Source: Adenanthera pavonina
Taxonomy: Eukaryota > Streptophyta > Magnoliopsida > Fabales > Fabaceae
DNA length: 64,000 bases
Assembly (NCBI GenBank): GCA_026686845.1
Contig: JAIVEN010000012.1
Coordinates: 25,298,501 to 25,362,500, forward strand
Reading direction: 5' to 3'
Shown: one piece after another, positions 1 through 10,806 of the stretch
How the letters are laid out: every line of letters starts with the position of its first letter
Numbering within the stretch: the stretch's first letter is position 1
Made by a program: the position numbers and the translations under genes
Notes under the pieces: generated by a model
The model's database searches: none
What the model was told of the DNA's origin: nothing
Seen by the model: only the letters and a program-made list of their open reading frames with translations

Positions 1-219
1 AAAGGGTGATGTAAATACTTGCTATATGTATTTTCTTCTTGTCTTTTAATGAAGCATATTTTCATTCAAAAAAATATTATATCCCAATCCAACCCTTAAA
101 ATAGTTTTAAAGCTGCAAAATGAGCCGTTAATGTATCAAGGTGATAGTCTAATTAGTCTGGTCTAGTTCCAAAAACATTGGTCACCAGTAGTCAGTTGTA
201 GGTGGTAAGGTTGCTACTA

Positions 220-700
220 ACAAAATTTTTGCAAAGTTACTAGCATGATTAACTATAAATAAAGATCAATTGAGTTGTAAATTGTGTATGTTCGCTTCTA
301 AATGATCATAACAAAATGTATTTTCATATATTTGCCATAAATTAACTAACTAAATTGATTGTGAATTTCTATAGAGTCGGTTATAAATAATGATCAATTG
401 AGTAATAAATTGAGTTCAATCACCTTGTAAATAATAATCATATAATCCATTTCTATATATTTGCCATAAATTAATCAACTAGATTGTTTCAGAATTTTTG
501 TAGGGTTAGTTGTAAATAATGATCAATTGAGTTGTAAATTGTGCACCTTCACTGATAAATGATAATTCTAGATTCCATTTTTATGTATTTCATAAATTAT
601 TCGACTAAATTGATTGTGAATTTTGGTCGGTGTTGGTAAATAATGATTAATTGAGTTTGAAATCGTGTACATTCACTTACAAATTATGATAAGTGAATTT
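220..700. repeat. Minisatellite, about 4 copies of a ~127-bp unit
   Basis: The core motif GATCAATTGAG recurs at 264, 392 and 521, and as GATTAATTGAG at 645, giving periods of 128, 129 and 124 bases. Each unit also carries a TAAATTGTG-like segment, a TTTGCCATAAATTA-like segment and a GATTGTGAATTT-like segment. Copies are diverged by substitutions and small indels, so the array is old. No coding potential is visible. Confidence 0.8.
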
Positions 701-772
701 TTGCACACTTCATCTCTCTCCTTTCTTCTATTTTTACATCTTTTGCTAAAGATTAATAAATGTTAATGCCCA

Positions 773-1150
773 TCGAACAGTGTTGGCAATCTAGGCTAGC
801 CTGCTACTAGGCCAAAAAAAAATGAATGCCAAATAGGCTAGTTCATGGGCTTTTTTTTTCAAATATTTTTTTATGTTTTTAAAATTTTTCAATATAATTA
901 TTTAAATTAATACAATTAATCAGTATCATTATTTATTAAAAATAACATAATATTTAAATTTTATTATTTATACATTACTAATTAATAAAATAATATGTAT
1001 TTTTAATATTTTAAACAAAATAAAAATAAAAACGGGCTAAATGAGCCGAGCCCAAAAAGCATGTTTTCCATTTAGACTTTTATTTTTTAAAACTCAATCT
1101 ACCTATTTTATTGGACTAAATGGATTGACCCATTGGATTTGACCCATATT
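773..1150 (+). repeat. AT-rich dispersed element, copy 1
   Basis: An AT-rich core is flanked by GC-richer ends carrying GGGCTAAATGAGCCGAGCCC-like text. The same element lies in the opposite orientation at about 14505-14930: the stretch of ATTAATAAAATA and AATATTTAAATT near 930-1000 is the complement of that near 14660-14710. It is probably a non-autonomous DNA transposon. I could not define its ends or target duplication. Confidence 0.5.
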
Positions 1151-1154
1151 ATTT

Positions 1155-1385
1155 GCTCTATTAGGCACTACTCTAGTGGTTAGGATTTCTCCTTGTAGGT
1201 AAAGTATCATGAGTTTGAGCCCACTTGATAGCTTGATCTAGTTAATGGAACTTGTTTGAAGGGATAAAGTCAAACTACCAGGTTGAATGACTTAATTATT
1301 TGGTATAAGTTATTACGAACTTTGGTTTACATCCCGCTCTGCCCTTATGAGTGGTTGGACTCTGCCAACTGAGATTTTTTTATCA
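1155..1385 (+). mobile_element. tRNA-derived SINE-like element
   Basis: TAGTGGTTAGGATTTCTCC resembles the A box, and GAGTTTGAGCCC about 40 bases later resembles the B box, of an internal Pol III promoter. The 3' part ends in a short T run near 1375-1381, as in plant SINEs of the Au type. No target-site duplication was found, so this is a motif-based call only. Confidence 0.45.
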
Positions 1386-2085
1386 TAAAAAAATGATAAA
1401 AATCCATCTTTAAAATTTTCTTTTATTATTTTTGAATAAAAGATATTTAATTTGTCAAAAAAATTGATGTCTGTCTCTATCAAATTTTGTCTCAATTAGA
1501 GATGGAATCAAACTGTCTTTAAAATCCGTCAATAAATTTTTTTTTTCGTAGTGACTTGTATATCAGCCCGAATCTGTTTGATATGCTGCAGTCACGATGG
1601 AGTACATTTTTTTTATGTGCTTGTTTCTGTTACTGATTATAAATGCATGATGGAAATTAAGCTTTCTCGCCTTCAATGAGGGGTATGTTGGGACAAAATT
1701 CCGAAGGCTTGTGTTTCATTCTGTTAGAGCCTACACGTCATCCCAAAAATACAGCTCTGCAGTGACATAGGAAATTATTTATATTTTCTAAGTATATTAT
1801 TTCAGTCCTGATTGTAACCGCCAGCTTTCCCTCTTTCAGACGTGTCCTTTAGATTCACTGAGTGATTTACGGTTTACCAGATGACATTCTTCACCGAAGC
1901 TTTGACTCTCAAACAAGAACTCGCTTCGATGATTTTTCAACGTCTAATTTCTCAACAGCTATATATGTATGTATATATTATGGCTGCATCCAACAAAACA
2001 TGGAAAGAATATTTGAATTAATTGTAGATTTGTAATGCAAAAATCTCGGATTTATTTTATTTCTAATGTCAAAAGGCCACGAAAG
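1386..2085. other. Intergenic, no gene seen
   Basis: AT-rich sequence with a moderately GC-richer stretch around 1560-1900. Open frames are short and unlike known proteins. I see no repeat boundary here. Confidence 0.6.
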
Positions 2086-2393
2086 GATATTTCCAAGGTT
2101 CCAAACCCTATGAGAAAAGAAGGAAACTCTGAATTAGACGACAGACGCTCCGTGATTGTCTTGCAAAAAATTCAACTGGTTGATAGAGAAAGACTTTCAA
2201 TGAAAGATAAAGAGAAAGAGAAAAATGTATTTATATATATATATATATATAGATATTTCCAAGGTTCCAAACCCTATGAGAAAAGAAGGAAACTCTGAAT
2301 TAGACGACAGACGCTCCGTGATTGTCTTGCAAAAAATTCAACTGGTTGATAGAGAAAGACTTTCAATGAAAGATAAAGAGAAAGAGAAAAATG

Positions 2394-2427
<34 letters not shown>
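2086..2427. repeat. 166-bp direct tandem duplication with (AT)n tails
   Basis: Two nearly identical units with a period of 166 bases start near 2086 and 2252. Both contain CCAAACCCTATGAG, then TTAGACGACAGACG, and both end in ATGTATTTATATATAT followed by an AT microsatellite. The AT run is longer in the second copy (to about 2427). High identity indicates a recent duplication, probably by slippage or unequal exchange at the AT tract. Short open frames across it are repeat-derived. Confidence 0.9.
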
Positions 2428-2430
<3 letters not shown>

Positions 2431-2507
2431 AACAAAAAGAACGAAGAGAGGAAAAAAATAGCCCAACTGTGATATGAAGCAAAACAACCGGAGAGTATAG
2501 CAATGAT

Positions 2508-3030
2508 GTGTTATGCATGGTTGCCTGTCATCAATTTCGACCCATTAGCATTGAAAGACTTTCTCATCGTTTTGCAAGAAACATTAACACCGTCAACTTC
2601 ACAAGCAGTGGATCAGTAAATTATTTCAATCTTTCCCTGTCCATGAACTCTCTCTTGATTACCATCTACCTTCGATCTTCAGAAGCCTCCCCAGATTTCA
2701 GACCTTGAAAGTTTTGAAACTAAATATGGTCCACTCCATCCTAATGAAGCTTCCCGAAATGAAACTTGCTTCTCTTGAGATACTCTTTCTATGGAATCTA
2801 TTGAAACTGATGATTCAGTTGGCGAGTGGGTTTCTCTGAGTTTCCCATCCTTAAAACGTTTATTCCTTACAGAAATCAATTTGGCGAGGAAGTTAAAAAC
2901 AAAACAATACCTTTCAATACAAAGTTCATGTTCGGAGGAATTATCCATTCATGGTTTTCGCAACTCAAACCTGTGAGGATTATCACAGAGAACCTACGAG
3001 CATTGAGTTGCTTCAATATTCATATTTACT
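2508..3030 (+). pseudogene. F-box/LRR-like protein relic
   Basis: Reading across several frames gives fragments typical of plant F-box/LRR (FBD-type) proteins: a segment around 2701-2790 reading LKVLKLNMVHSILMKLPEMK, then one at 2791-2975 containing LSFPSLKRLFLTEINL and CSEELSIHGF. The order matches the leucine-rich part of that family. Stops and frameshifts separate the pieces, and no F-box motif is intact. The family assignment rests on motif resemblance only. It could instead be another LRR protein fragment. Confidence 0.4.
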
Positions 3031-3443
3031 TCTTAAAATTTTGAAGCATTCGGCCAAGCTTTGTGTGTGTGTGAATATATATATATTTTTTTTTTGAAAT
3101 GCAAGAAGGAAGGAGAGGAAATTAGAAAAAAATAAATTTCTTTTTTTGAAAAATTTTATTCGTTATTTTCTTGTTTGGTCTTCTCTGAGAAGGCTCAGGT
3201 CTCTGAACCATTCCACGAGAAAGAAAAAGTAGAGTGTACTCTGCAACATGGAAATGAAGGGTAAGCCAAGCTCCATGACTACATATATGCTAATGAGGTA
3301 CATCCGTAGTACCATCCAAACAATAGCTTGCTGGGGAGAGAGATAGAACCACGTCCATCAATGGAAAGATTACCTATAATTGACTGGTTATTGCACATCT
3401 TTATAGCTTGCTTATTAACCCAGTTTTATAGCAGTGGTTTTGC

Positions 3444-5429
3444 AGCAGCAATGCCCACTTGACGAATTGCTTAGCCTCCGATCGAGAAGCTCTCATGGAC
3501 TTCAAAATTGGGCTTCAAGATTTTCATAATGTGTTATCTTCATGGAAGGACATAAATTGTTGTCGATGGCTGGGAGTACAGTGTGACAACCACACGGGAG
3601 CAGTTGTTGCAGTTGATCTCGGAAATCTACGTTTGAGCGGTAAGATAAGACCATCTTTTATGAAGCTCAAGTCACTAAGTTATTTGGACTTGAGTTTTTT
3701 CGGATCGCTGGTGAATCTGCAATATTTGAACTCGTCAAATTCGGGCTTTAACAGCACCATTCCTACACATTTGGGAAACCTATCTCAATTGGAAGTTCTT
3801 GATCTTCATACTGTTGAATTAAATTTTGGATTATATGATGACAATTTTCAATGGATTACTAGTCTTATCTCTTTAGAATATCTTTCTATGAATGGTTAAC
3901 TTTTCATTGGTGAATGATTGTGTTGGTGCATTAAATCAGCTGTCTTCTATAGTTGAATTGCATCTTTCTCAATGTAACTTGTTTGGTTATATTCTATCTC
4001 CTGTGTCTTTAAATTTCACTTCACTTTCTGTCATAGACCTTAGCTTAAATTGCTCCATCCCAAGATACCTGATTGGCTTGTAAACATAAGCAGAGTGCAA
4101 TACGTTGATATGAGTGGAAGTAGCCTACATGGAAGAATACCACTTGGTCTAGGTGAGTTGCCAAATTTATTGTTGTTGAGTTTAGGTGGCAATTATAATC
4201 TTACAGCACGTTGCTCTCAGCTATTTAGAAAAAGATGGGAAAAAACACAAGTTCTTGAATTAAGTGACAATCAGTTACATGGTAAACTTCCCTCATCTTT
4301 TGGAAATATGATTTCTCTCATTCTTCTTCAACTTGATTCCAATGCCATAGGGGGTGGTATTCCAAGTTCCATTGGAAAACTTTACAGCTTGAATTATTTT
4401 GATTTGTCAAGAAATAATGAGAGGAAGCCTACCTGAATTTCTTGAACCAGCAGAAAATTGCACTTTCAGGAATCCTCTGCCTAATCTGCAACAATTGGAT
4501 TGGAGCGACAATCAACTGGTTGGTAAAATTCCATATTGGTTTGATCAACTAGAAAGTCTTGTTATAATTGACCTTACCTATAGTATGTTTGAAGGTCCAA
4601 TCCCTAGTTCTTTAGGGTCAATGCGATATCTCACCACTTTGCAACTTGCAATGAATAAACTCAATGGTACACTTCCAGAATGTTTACCACAACTTTCTTC
4701 CTTGATAACCTTCGATGTTTCTTTCAATCAATTTACTGGCATCATCTTCGAAGTTGTCTTTTCGAACCTAACCAATTTGAAATGGTTAGACTTGTCTTAC
4801 AATTTGTTGGTTCTGAATGTCAGCTCCAATTGGATAACTCCATTTCCACTCTCAAAACTTGGAATGGGTTCATGCGCTTTGGGACCTTCATTTCCAAATT
4901 GGCTCAGATCACAACACGATCTCATCTTTTTAGACCTCTCAAATGCTAACATTTCAGGTTCTCTGCCAAATTGGTTTTGGAATGCCATGCCTCACCTGAA
5001 TTACTTATCTCCTTCTAATAATCACTTGTCTGGAAGTATCTCTTTAAACCTGTCAAACTGTTCTTATATCTTCATTGATCTTTCAAGTAACAATTTCACT
5101 GGAAGTATCCCTTTCAACCTTTCAAACAGTTATTTCTTCAGGACATTATACCTTAGAAACAACAATTTGTCTGGTCGTATTCCATATTCCTTGGGTCAGT
5201 TGCAAGCGCTCAAGTACTGCACCTGAACGACAACCATCTATCAGGGAATTTGCCATCATCTTTGATCAATTTATACTTGTTGAAGATCATGGATCTTGGA
5301 AACAATGAACTTTCAGGTGAAATTCCTGCTCAGGTTGGAGATGGATTTCCTGGTCCAATGCATTCATTGGAGAAATACCTTCTCACTTTTCAAACTAAGT
5401 TCATTGCAAGTCGTGGAACTTGGGGATAA
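3444..5429 (+). pseudogene. LRR receptor-like protein (EIX/RLP type) pseudogene
   Basis: The N-terminal LRRNT_2 domain is clear at 3459-3660: ASDREALMDFKIGL, a paired-cysteine WKDINCCRW segment, then the first LRRs. Many extracellular plant LRRs with the LxxLxLxxNxLxGxIP consensus follow. The coding sense jumps between frames near 3895, 4055-4080, 4400-4436 and 5215, so at least four frameshifts are needed. Several repeats are shortened: the strand LSYLDLSF runs directly into FGSLVNLQYL. The last segment (5217-5429) keeps LRR sense through SGEIPAQVGDG, then diverges and stops without an acidic juxtamembrane region, transmembrane helix or kinase. Intact relatives are plasma-membrane immune receptors such as tomato EIX proteins. 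No signal peptide is readable upstream. This copy cannot encode a working receptor. Confidence 0.9.
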
Positions 5430-5715
5430 AGATAGTTTTACCAATTAAATTTATAAATCTTATTTAACTAATTGCATATGAACTAAGAAAGATAATTTTA
5501 CTCATTAAATTTATAAAAAAATATATTATTTTTCAATAATATCCCTATTTAATGCAGTACAATTAAAGTTTGTTATTTTTCTTATATTTAATTGTAGATA
5601 AGGGTAAAATAAAAAAAATATTTAATATTCTAAATATTATCAAACGGGACTTATATTTAAAAAAACTTATGAAAGAAGACTTATATTTTAGATAAGAAAA
5701 AATATAAATAAATTT
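5430..5715. repeat. AT-rich MITE-like remnant
   Basis: Contains TTACTCATTAAATTTAT, a TATTTTTCAATAATATCCC segment and GGGACTTATATTTAAAAA. Closely related text lies at 7770-8005. Pattern and length resemble decayed Stowaway MITEs, but the terminal repeats are not clear. Confidence 0.4.
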
Positions 5716-6229
5716 AGAAAGTAAATATTGAATATCTTCCTCTATGTTGTAATGAGAAATAAGAATCGTCTTTTGATTCTCTATAATCGTTCATCAAGTT
5801 TTGCTGATTTTATGAATAGGATTGTCTGGATTAGTTGGGTTTGTGTTTTGAATGTATGTTACACACTTCATTTCCACTTTAATTAATTGTTTTATAAATC
5901 TTTTAATAATAAAATACTTCTTATAAAATGTAAGCATTTTTTTCAGAAATTAAGAAATGAATTTCTATTCTATCGACCAACCAATCAAGTATTAAGAAAT
6001 CTAAAATCAATCAAAATTATAAATTGTGCTATTTTCTTGCCATTCTCAATAAGAGATGATAAATAAATTTCATTTGCAAAAGACAAACAATGCTTGATTC
6101 CTTCATATTATTGCGAAGTAGACACATTAACTTGTACCTTTCCTTGTATGCATTGTATGCGATTTAAAGAATGAGCGTCATTATTATTAATTTTTATAGT
6201 GCAAGTTATTATAAATTTTATTATATATA

Positions 6230-6765
6230 ATGCTATATTGATATACATATATTGATTGATATTTGAAATTATATAATGTACATTTTTAATTCTAAAATAA
6301 AATAATAAAGTTCAAAAACACAAATTTTAATTTTTAAGGGCCGAATATGCTCTATGTATGATCTTTTAATTATAATAATCCAAAAACTGATCAATGGATA
6401 TTGTATATCATCTGAAATTGAAAGCAATATTTCCTAATATATTTTCTTGAGAGTTTGCATGGCCCTACAATTTTATTGGTTTATTTTGTTATTTTATATT
6501 CAGTCAAGCCCAGATGTCTTATATATGGTTCGCTTCCAAGACAAAGGACTTATATCATACCCAGAAAGCAGCAAAGGATCAAAGGAGATTGATTAGATTA
6601 CAATTACAATGGCAATGGCGACAAGCACCATCGCCATAAATACAATAAAGGGTAGCTTTACATTTTAAGCCATTTCTACATGGAATTTGATAAGTGAGCC
6701 TTTACAACTCCCATTCATATTGTGATAGATAAGACAATCTTGTTTAACATTTATAAGTCAATTAA
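6230..6765 (+). pseudogene. Broken duplicate of the 5' end of the OB-fold gene
   Basis: The segment 6596-6655 (AGATTACAATTACAATGGCAA, then ATGGCGACAAGC, then ATAAAGGGTAGC) matches the start codon region of the gene at 10807. From about 6663 it matches intron 1 of that gene near 11355-11440 (GCCTTTACAACTCCCATTC in both), so most of exon 1 is deleted. Upstream text at 6491-6516 matches the promoter near 10726-10752, and 6230-6350 resembles 7590-7710. It can encode only a short N-terminal peptide before leaving frame. It is a non-functional tandem duplicate. Confidence 0.8.
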
Positions 6766-6770
6766 ACCAT

Positions 6771-7064
6771 TCTCTCTTGGTCTCAAAATGATTATCACTT
6801 TGGAGTTTTTTTATTTGGAGTTATGAGTATAGATTGAAAAAACTAATAAATAATTTAAAAATTTAACAAAGTTTGATTATATTTTACTATAATACCCGTA
6901 TTAATTATGTATTATTTTTTAATACTTATATCTTAATTCATTATTATTGAATGGTAAATTTATAAAAAATCATCAATTTTATCTTGAAAATTGTAAAGTA
7001 ACAAATATTTTTAAATATGAAAAAGCCCAAAGTGACAATTATTTTAAAACAAAGAGAATAATTT
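6771..7064. mobile_element. Stowaway-like MITE
   Basis: The left end reads CTCTTGGTCTCAAAATGATT and then ATCACTTTGG. The right end reads CCAAAGTGACAATTATTTTA and then AAACAAAGAGA. The two are inverted complements over about 30 bases and carry the CTCnnTnnnCCAAAATnATT style of termini seen in Stowaway elements. The interior is AT-rich and non-coding. Confidence 0.65.
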
Positions 7065-8073
7065 ATATGGGAATGTGCTCTATCCTATTCTTTTTATAAG
7101 ACATTTTCAATTACCTTATACAAATTGAGAAAATTAATTACATTCTTAAAATCTTAAAAAAATAAATATTTCTTTTTTTACTTTTATTAATTAAAATAAT
7201 GCAATTTTCATTAAATTAGGCTATGAATCATTATTAGATGGGAAATTTTGTAAAACCAATTAAAAAATGTCATGTGTTTTTTTTTTAGTAAAGACTATAC
7301 ATCTTTAAATAACAATTTATGAGATTAAAAAGTAAATAATTAGGGATAAAAATGAAATAATATTACTTAATATTATAAGCTACCTTATAAAAAAAAACCA
7401 AAGAAATCTTCTAGTTGATTTCTTATAAAAAGGACAAAACAAAAAGTATGAAGTGAAATCATTTATTGTTCCAATATTACAACATATGAACTTCCTTATT
7501 TGAATTCCAAAAGAAAAGATCTGTGGGAGGAACTCTAATCCCCTTATCCCCGAAAATCTATGACTTATCAATAGCATGCCTTTTTACATTTTTTAATATT
7601 TATTTATTGATTATTGATACTTGAAATAGAAATTGTATAGTGTAAATTTTTTATTTTAAAATAAAATTTATAAATAGGGCCAAATCCCAAATGAAAAAGA
7701 TAAATATGGAGATTATTTTATTATCAATATCATATCAAATTATATCTTTGGTTTGAAATATAATTCTTTCACTAATTATATAGGAACTAAAAAATATAGT
7801 TTTACTTATTAAATTCGTTAAAAAATACATTATTTTCTAATATTATTACTATTAAAATCTAAGATAGTATTAGTTATAATGCCCATTACCTTTCTTATAT
7901 TTAATTATAAATAAAAATAAAATAAAAAAATTAATATCGTAAAAATTATTAAATAAAACTTATATTTAAAAAAAATTAAAATAAAACTATATGGAATGGA
8001 GTATTTCAACAATGAATTTTGTTTGGCCTGAATTAAACGAATATTTAAAAAAATTTAAAATATAACCTATATA
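7065..8073. other. Intergenic, AT-rich, MITE remnants
   Basis: No gene is supported. The part at 7590-7710 resembles 6230-6350, the upstream part of the duplicated gene 5' end. The part at 7770-8005 resembles 5480-5715. An open frame on the minus strand near 7380-7577 has no recognisable domain. Confidence 0.55.
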
Positions 8074-8082
8074 TATATTGAA

Positions 8083-10631
8083 GGGAAAATGAATGTTTTG
8101 GTCCTTATGGTTTACACCCTTTTTTAATTGGATCCCTATAGTTAAATTTTTTTCACATCACTCCTTGACATTCCTAATGTTAGCCATGTTAATCCCTATA
8201 ACTTTACATAATTTAAGAAACAGTCCCTTATTTATCCACATGGGAAAATGGTGTAATCATTGTCCTGAACTGGCTAATGGTGTAATCATTGTCCTGAACT
8301 GGCTAACAGTTATATGAAGTGATGGACACATAATAGATTTGGCATACACGTAGGACTGACACTCTAGACACCAAATTATTGTGAGAAAAAATGTAGGGTC
8401 TTCGTCTAAGAAGCGACCAAGGGGCAACCAAAGAAGAAAACACAACTAGGGCAACAATCTTCGGGGCAGTGAAGCTTACCATTATCTTCGAGCTACTTTT
8501 CAAACAAATCAAGACCGAGGGGACATCATTGGGTACATTCTAAGTGAGATCCAAAGGGTATCATTCCTCTATCCAGTCGTAATCCACAACGACCCTACCG
8601 CCTCTTCGCTCTTTTTCACTAGAAGGTCGACCCATAAGATGCTGGTGATCTTCTTCCCCATTTTTGTGATCGAAGTGAAGTTGCAACTTTAGCATTTGCA
8701 ATAGCGCCACACCTTTGTTTTTTTGGTCAAAGGTGCCACGCCTTGTTTACTTCGTTCTTGCTAATAATGGTTAGAGATACATTTGGCTTCACTAAATATA
8801 TATTTTATTTTCAGCTGTAAAGATAATAAATGCACCATTCCATGAATAAAAGCTTCAAAGGCCAATACTCTGTTATACTCTGTTTTTTGCACCATTTGCA
8901 GAGCTTGACAGGGACATATCATAGAGCCCAGTGAAAAGAGCTAGCTAATGCGGTTATATAATGCGACCAGAAAGGTGCAACAAGGCTAGCCACTGTTAAG
9001 CTATTCAGGTGCCTACACCTAGATCAAAGTGTTCGAATTCAAGTGTCTCGATCGGTTGTTTTGATTATTATTATTATTATTATTATTAGAATAATTTTTC
9101 CTAGTTTAAGCGTTAATTCTCTAGTGAGCAAGAAATTGAAATTTCAAGATGTGGGAGTCCCTTCCTAGCATGTCAAATGTTTGGCATCAAAGATATGAAA
9201 AAATAGAAATTTAGCTTAGTTGATAAAAGATTGTACTGAAAGATTGATTATATTTCTACTTGTCAAGTATATATTTAATATTTATTATAGTTCATAAATA
9301 ATATATTAAAAATAATATGATTAAAAAAATACAATTTCATTGCACCTTGCCACCTTGTTAGAACTCTCTCTCTCCCCCTCCATTTGCACCACAAGATTAG
9401 AATTTGAGGATCCAAGTTCAATCAGCATGTACTCCTTAGGTTGGAATCCTAAGCACATGTTATGTATGATATTTCATATCCATGGAGTTGGAGCATGGAC
9501 ATATATTTTGAGTATGCAGATCCACCATAATGTCATTTCCGATGTTTGATACAGTGCGCTTCACCACAATACCCAAGGCATGATGCCATATTCATAGTAG
9601 TGAACCATTTGATCCTTTAACTAAGAATTGAATAGGTCTTCTCTTGGGTTTTGATGATTTTCAATGTATGCTTGGAAATTGGGTCAACACATCTACAATA
9701 TTCGCTTCTTCCATATGAATGAGAGAATGAGTCTGAGACTCCATCATCGATGAGTTGCAAACAAAAAGCATGTCATAATCCTTAAATATGAAGCTTTACT
9801 GCAGAAGCAATCAAATTCAATTATCGTGATATTTAGTTTAAATTGGTTACTTTCATTCAGAATTTTCCTTTTTAACCTAGTTTTGGTAACTTGTAATGAA
9901 GATATATGATAAATTCAATTATCATATACATTCATACTGGAAACTTGTGTCAGCAAGCTTCAAATTGAACAGAAAATGCACTTGGATTTTCATCAGCAGT
10001 TTATCTCAAACGAAAAACCTAATTGGAGCCTTGTCTGCTTTTCCCCCTACCATGTAAATATATTACATTTCTCTCACAACCCATTTTTTATTTTAAAATT
10101 AACTTTTATACCTATTGATCAATACACTTTGAATCTAATCTCACACCTAAATCAATGATCAACAGCGACATCAAGGTAGGTGATTTCCCCTCACATTCGA
10201 CCCTTCATGCTTTGTAAATCTTCGACTCCACTTTGACTCCACCTTGGCCACTTCCTTCATCTTCAACGACGAGAACATAGGATGACTTCCCGTTCGTGCT
10301 GTATTTGCAATGCTCTTTTACATCAAACGACTAAGCAGTAAGCACTGGGTTTTACAACCCTTTAGCTAAAAAGAAAATCCATGTAAGATAAAAACAAATT
10401 TCCACATGCAATCTACCATTGCCACTTCAGCATCGTTAGCAATATAGGAAAATTTCTTAACACTGTTAGCTGATCTGGACACTGTAAGGATTGAAATTGA
10501 AACTCTGCAAAATGCTAGGGATTAATGGATCAAACATTTGAAAGTTCAAGGAGTAGATTCAAAAATTAAAAACTATAAGGACCAACTTACAAATTGGGGT
10601 AAAGTGTAAGGATCAAATGTTTAATTGTCCC
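8083..10631. mobile_element. Non-autonomous Mutator-like element (MULE), 2.55 kb
   Basis: Both sides carry the same 9-base sequence TATATTGAA: 8074-8082 on the left and 10632-10640 on the right. The ends are inverted complements: GGGAAAATGAATGTTTTGGT at the left, against GGGACAATTAAACATTTGAT on the complement of the right end. Similarity extends over about 150 bases, with motifs such as GGTCCTTA, CTCCTTGA and TTAATCCCTA on both arms. A 9-bp target duplication with long terminal inverted repeats is the hallmark of Mutator-like elements. No transposase is visible. The interior holds a GC-richer segment (8440-8760), a 29-bp tandem repeat (8250-8307) and an (ATT)n run. It ends 175 bases before the start codon of the next gene, so it lies in that gene's promoter region. 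Confidence 0.88.
8980..9092 (+). mobile_element. Possible SINE fragment ending in an (ATT)n run, inside the MULE
   Basis: GTTCGAATTC at 9031-9040 fits a Pol III B box, with a possible A-box region 40-50 bases upstream. The segment ends in about eight ATT units at 9065-9088. No target duplication was identified. The ATT run itself is certain; the SINE call is weak. Confidence 0.35.
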
Positions 10632-10806
10632 TATATTGAAATATATATTGCTATACAAACTTCCATGAGAATATAGTGCCAAATTTTGCTTTCAATTAAA
10701 CGACATATTTCATTCTTTTTTTTTTTTTATATTCATTCAATCAAGCCCGGATGTGTTTTCTTCACTTCCGGAAGCCAACTTCTTATCATAAGGGGATTAG
10801 ATTACA

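Noticed and set aside
2035..2428. Two similar open frames ending in Ile-Tyr repeats
   Set aside because: They come from the 166-bp duplication and its AT microsatellite; they do not look like protein-coding sequence.
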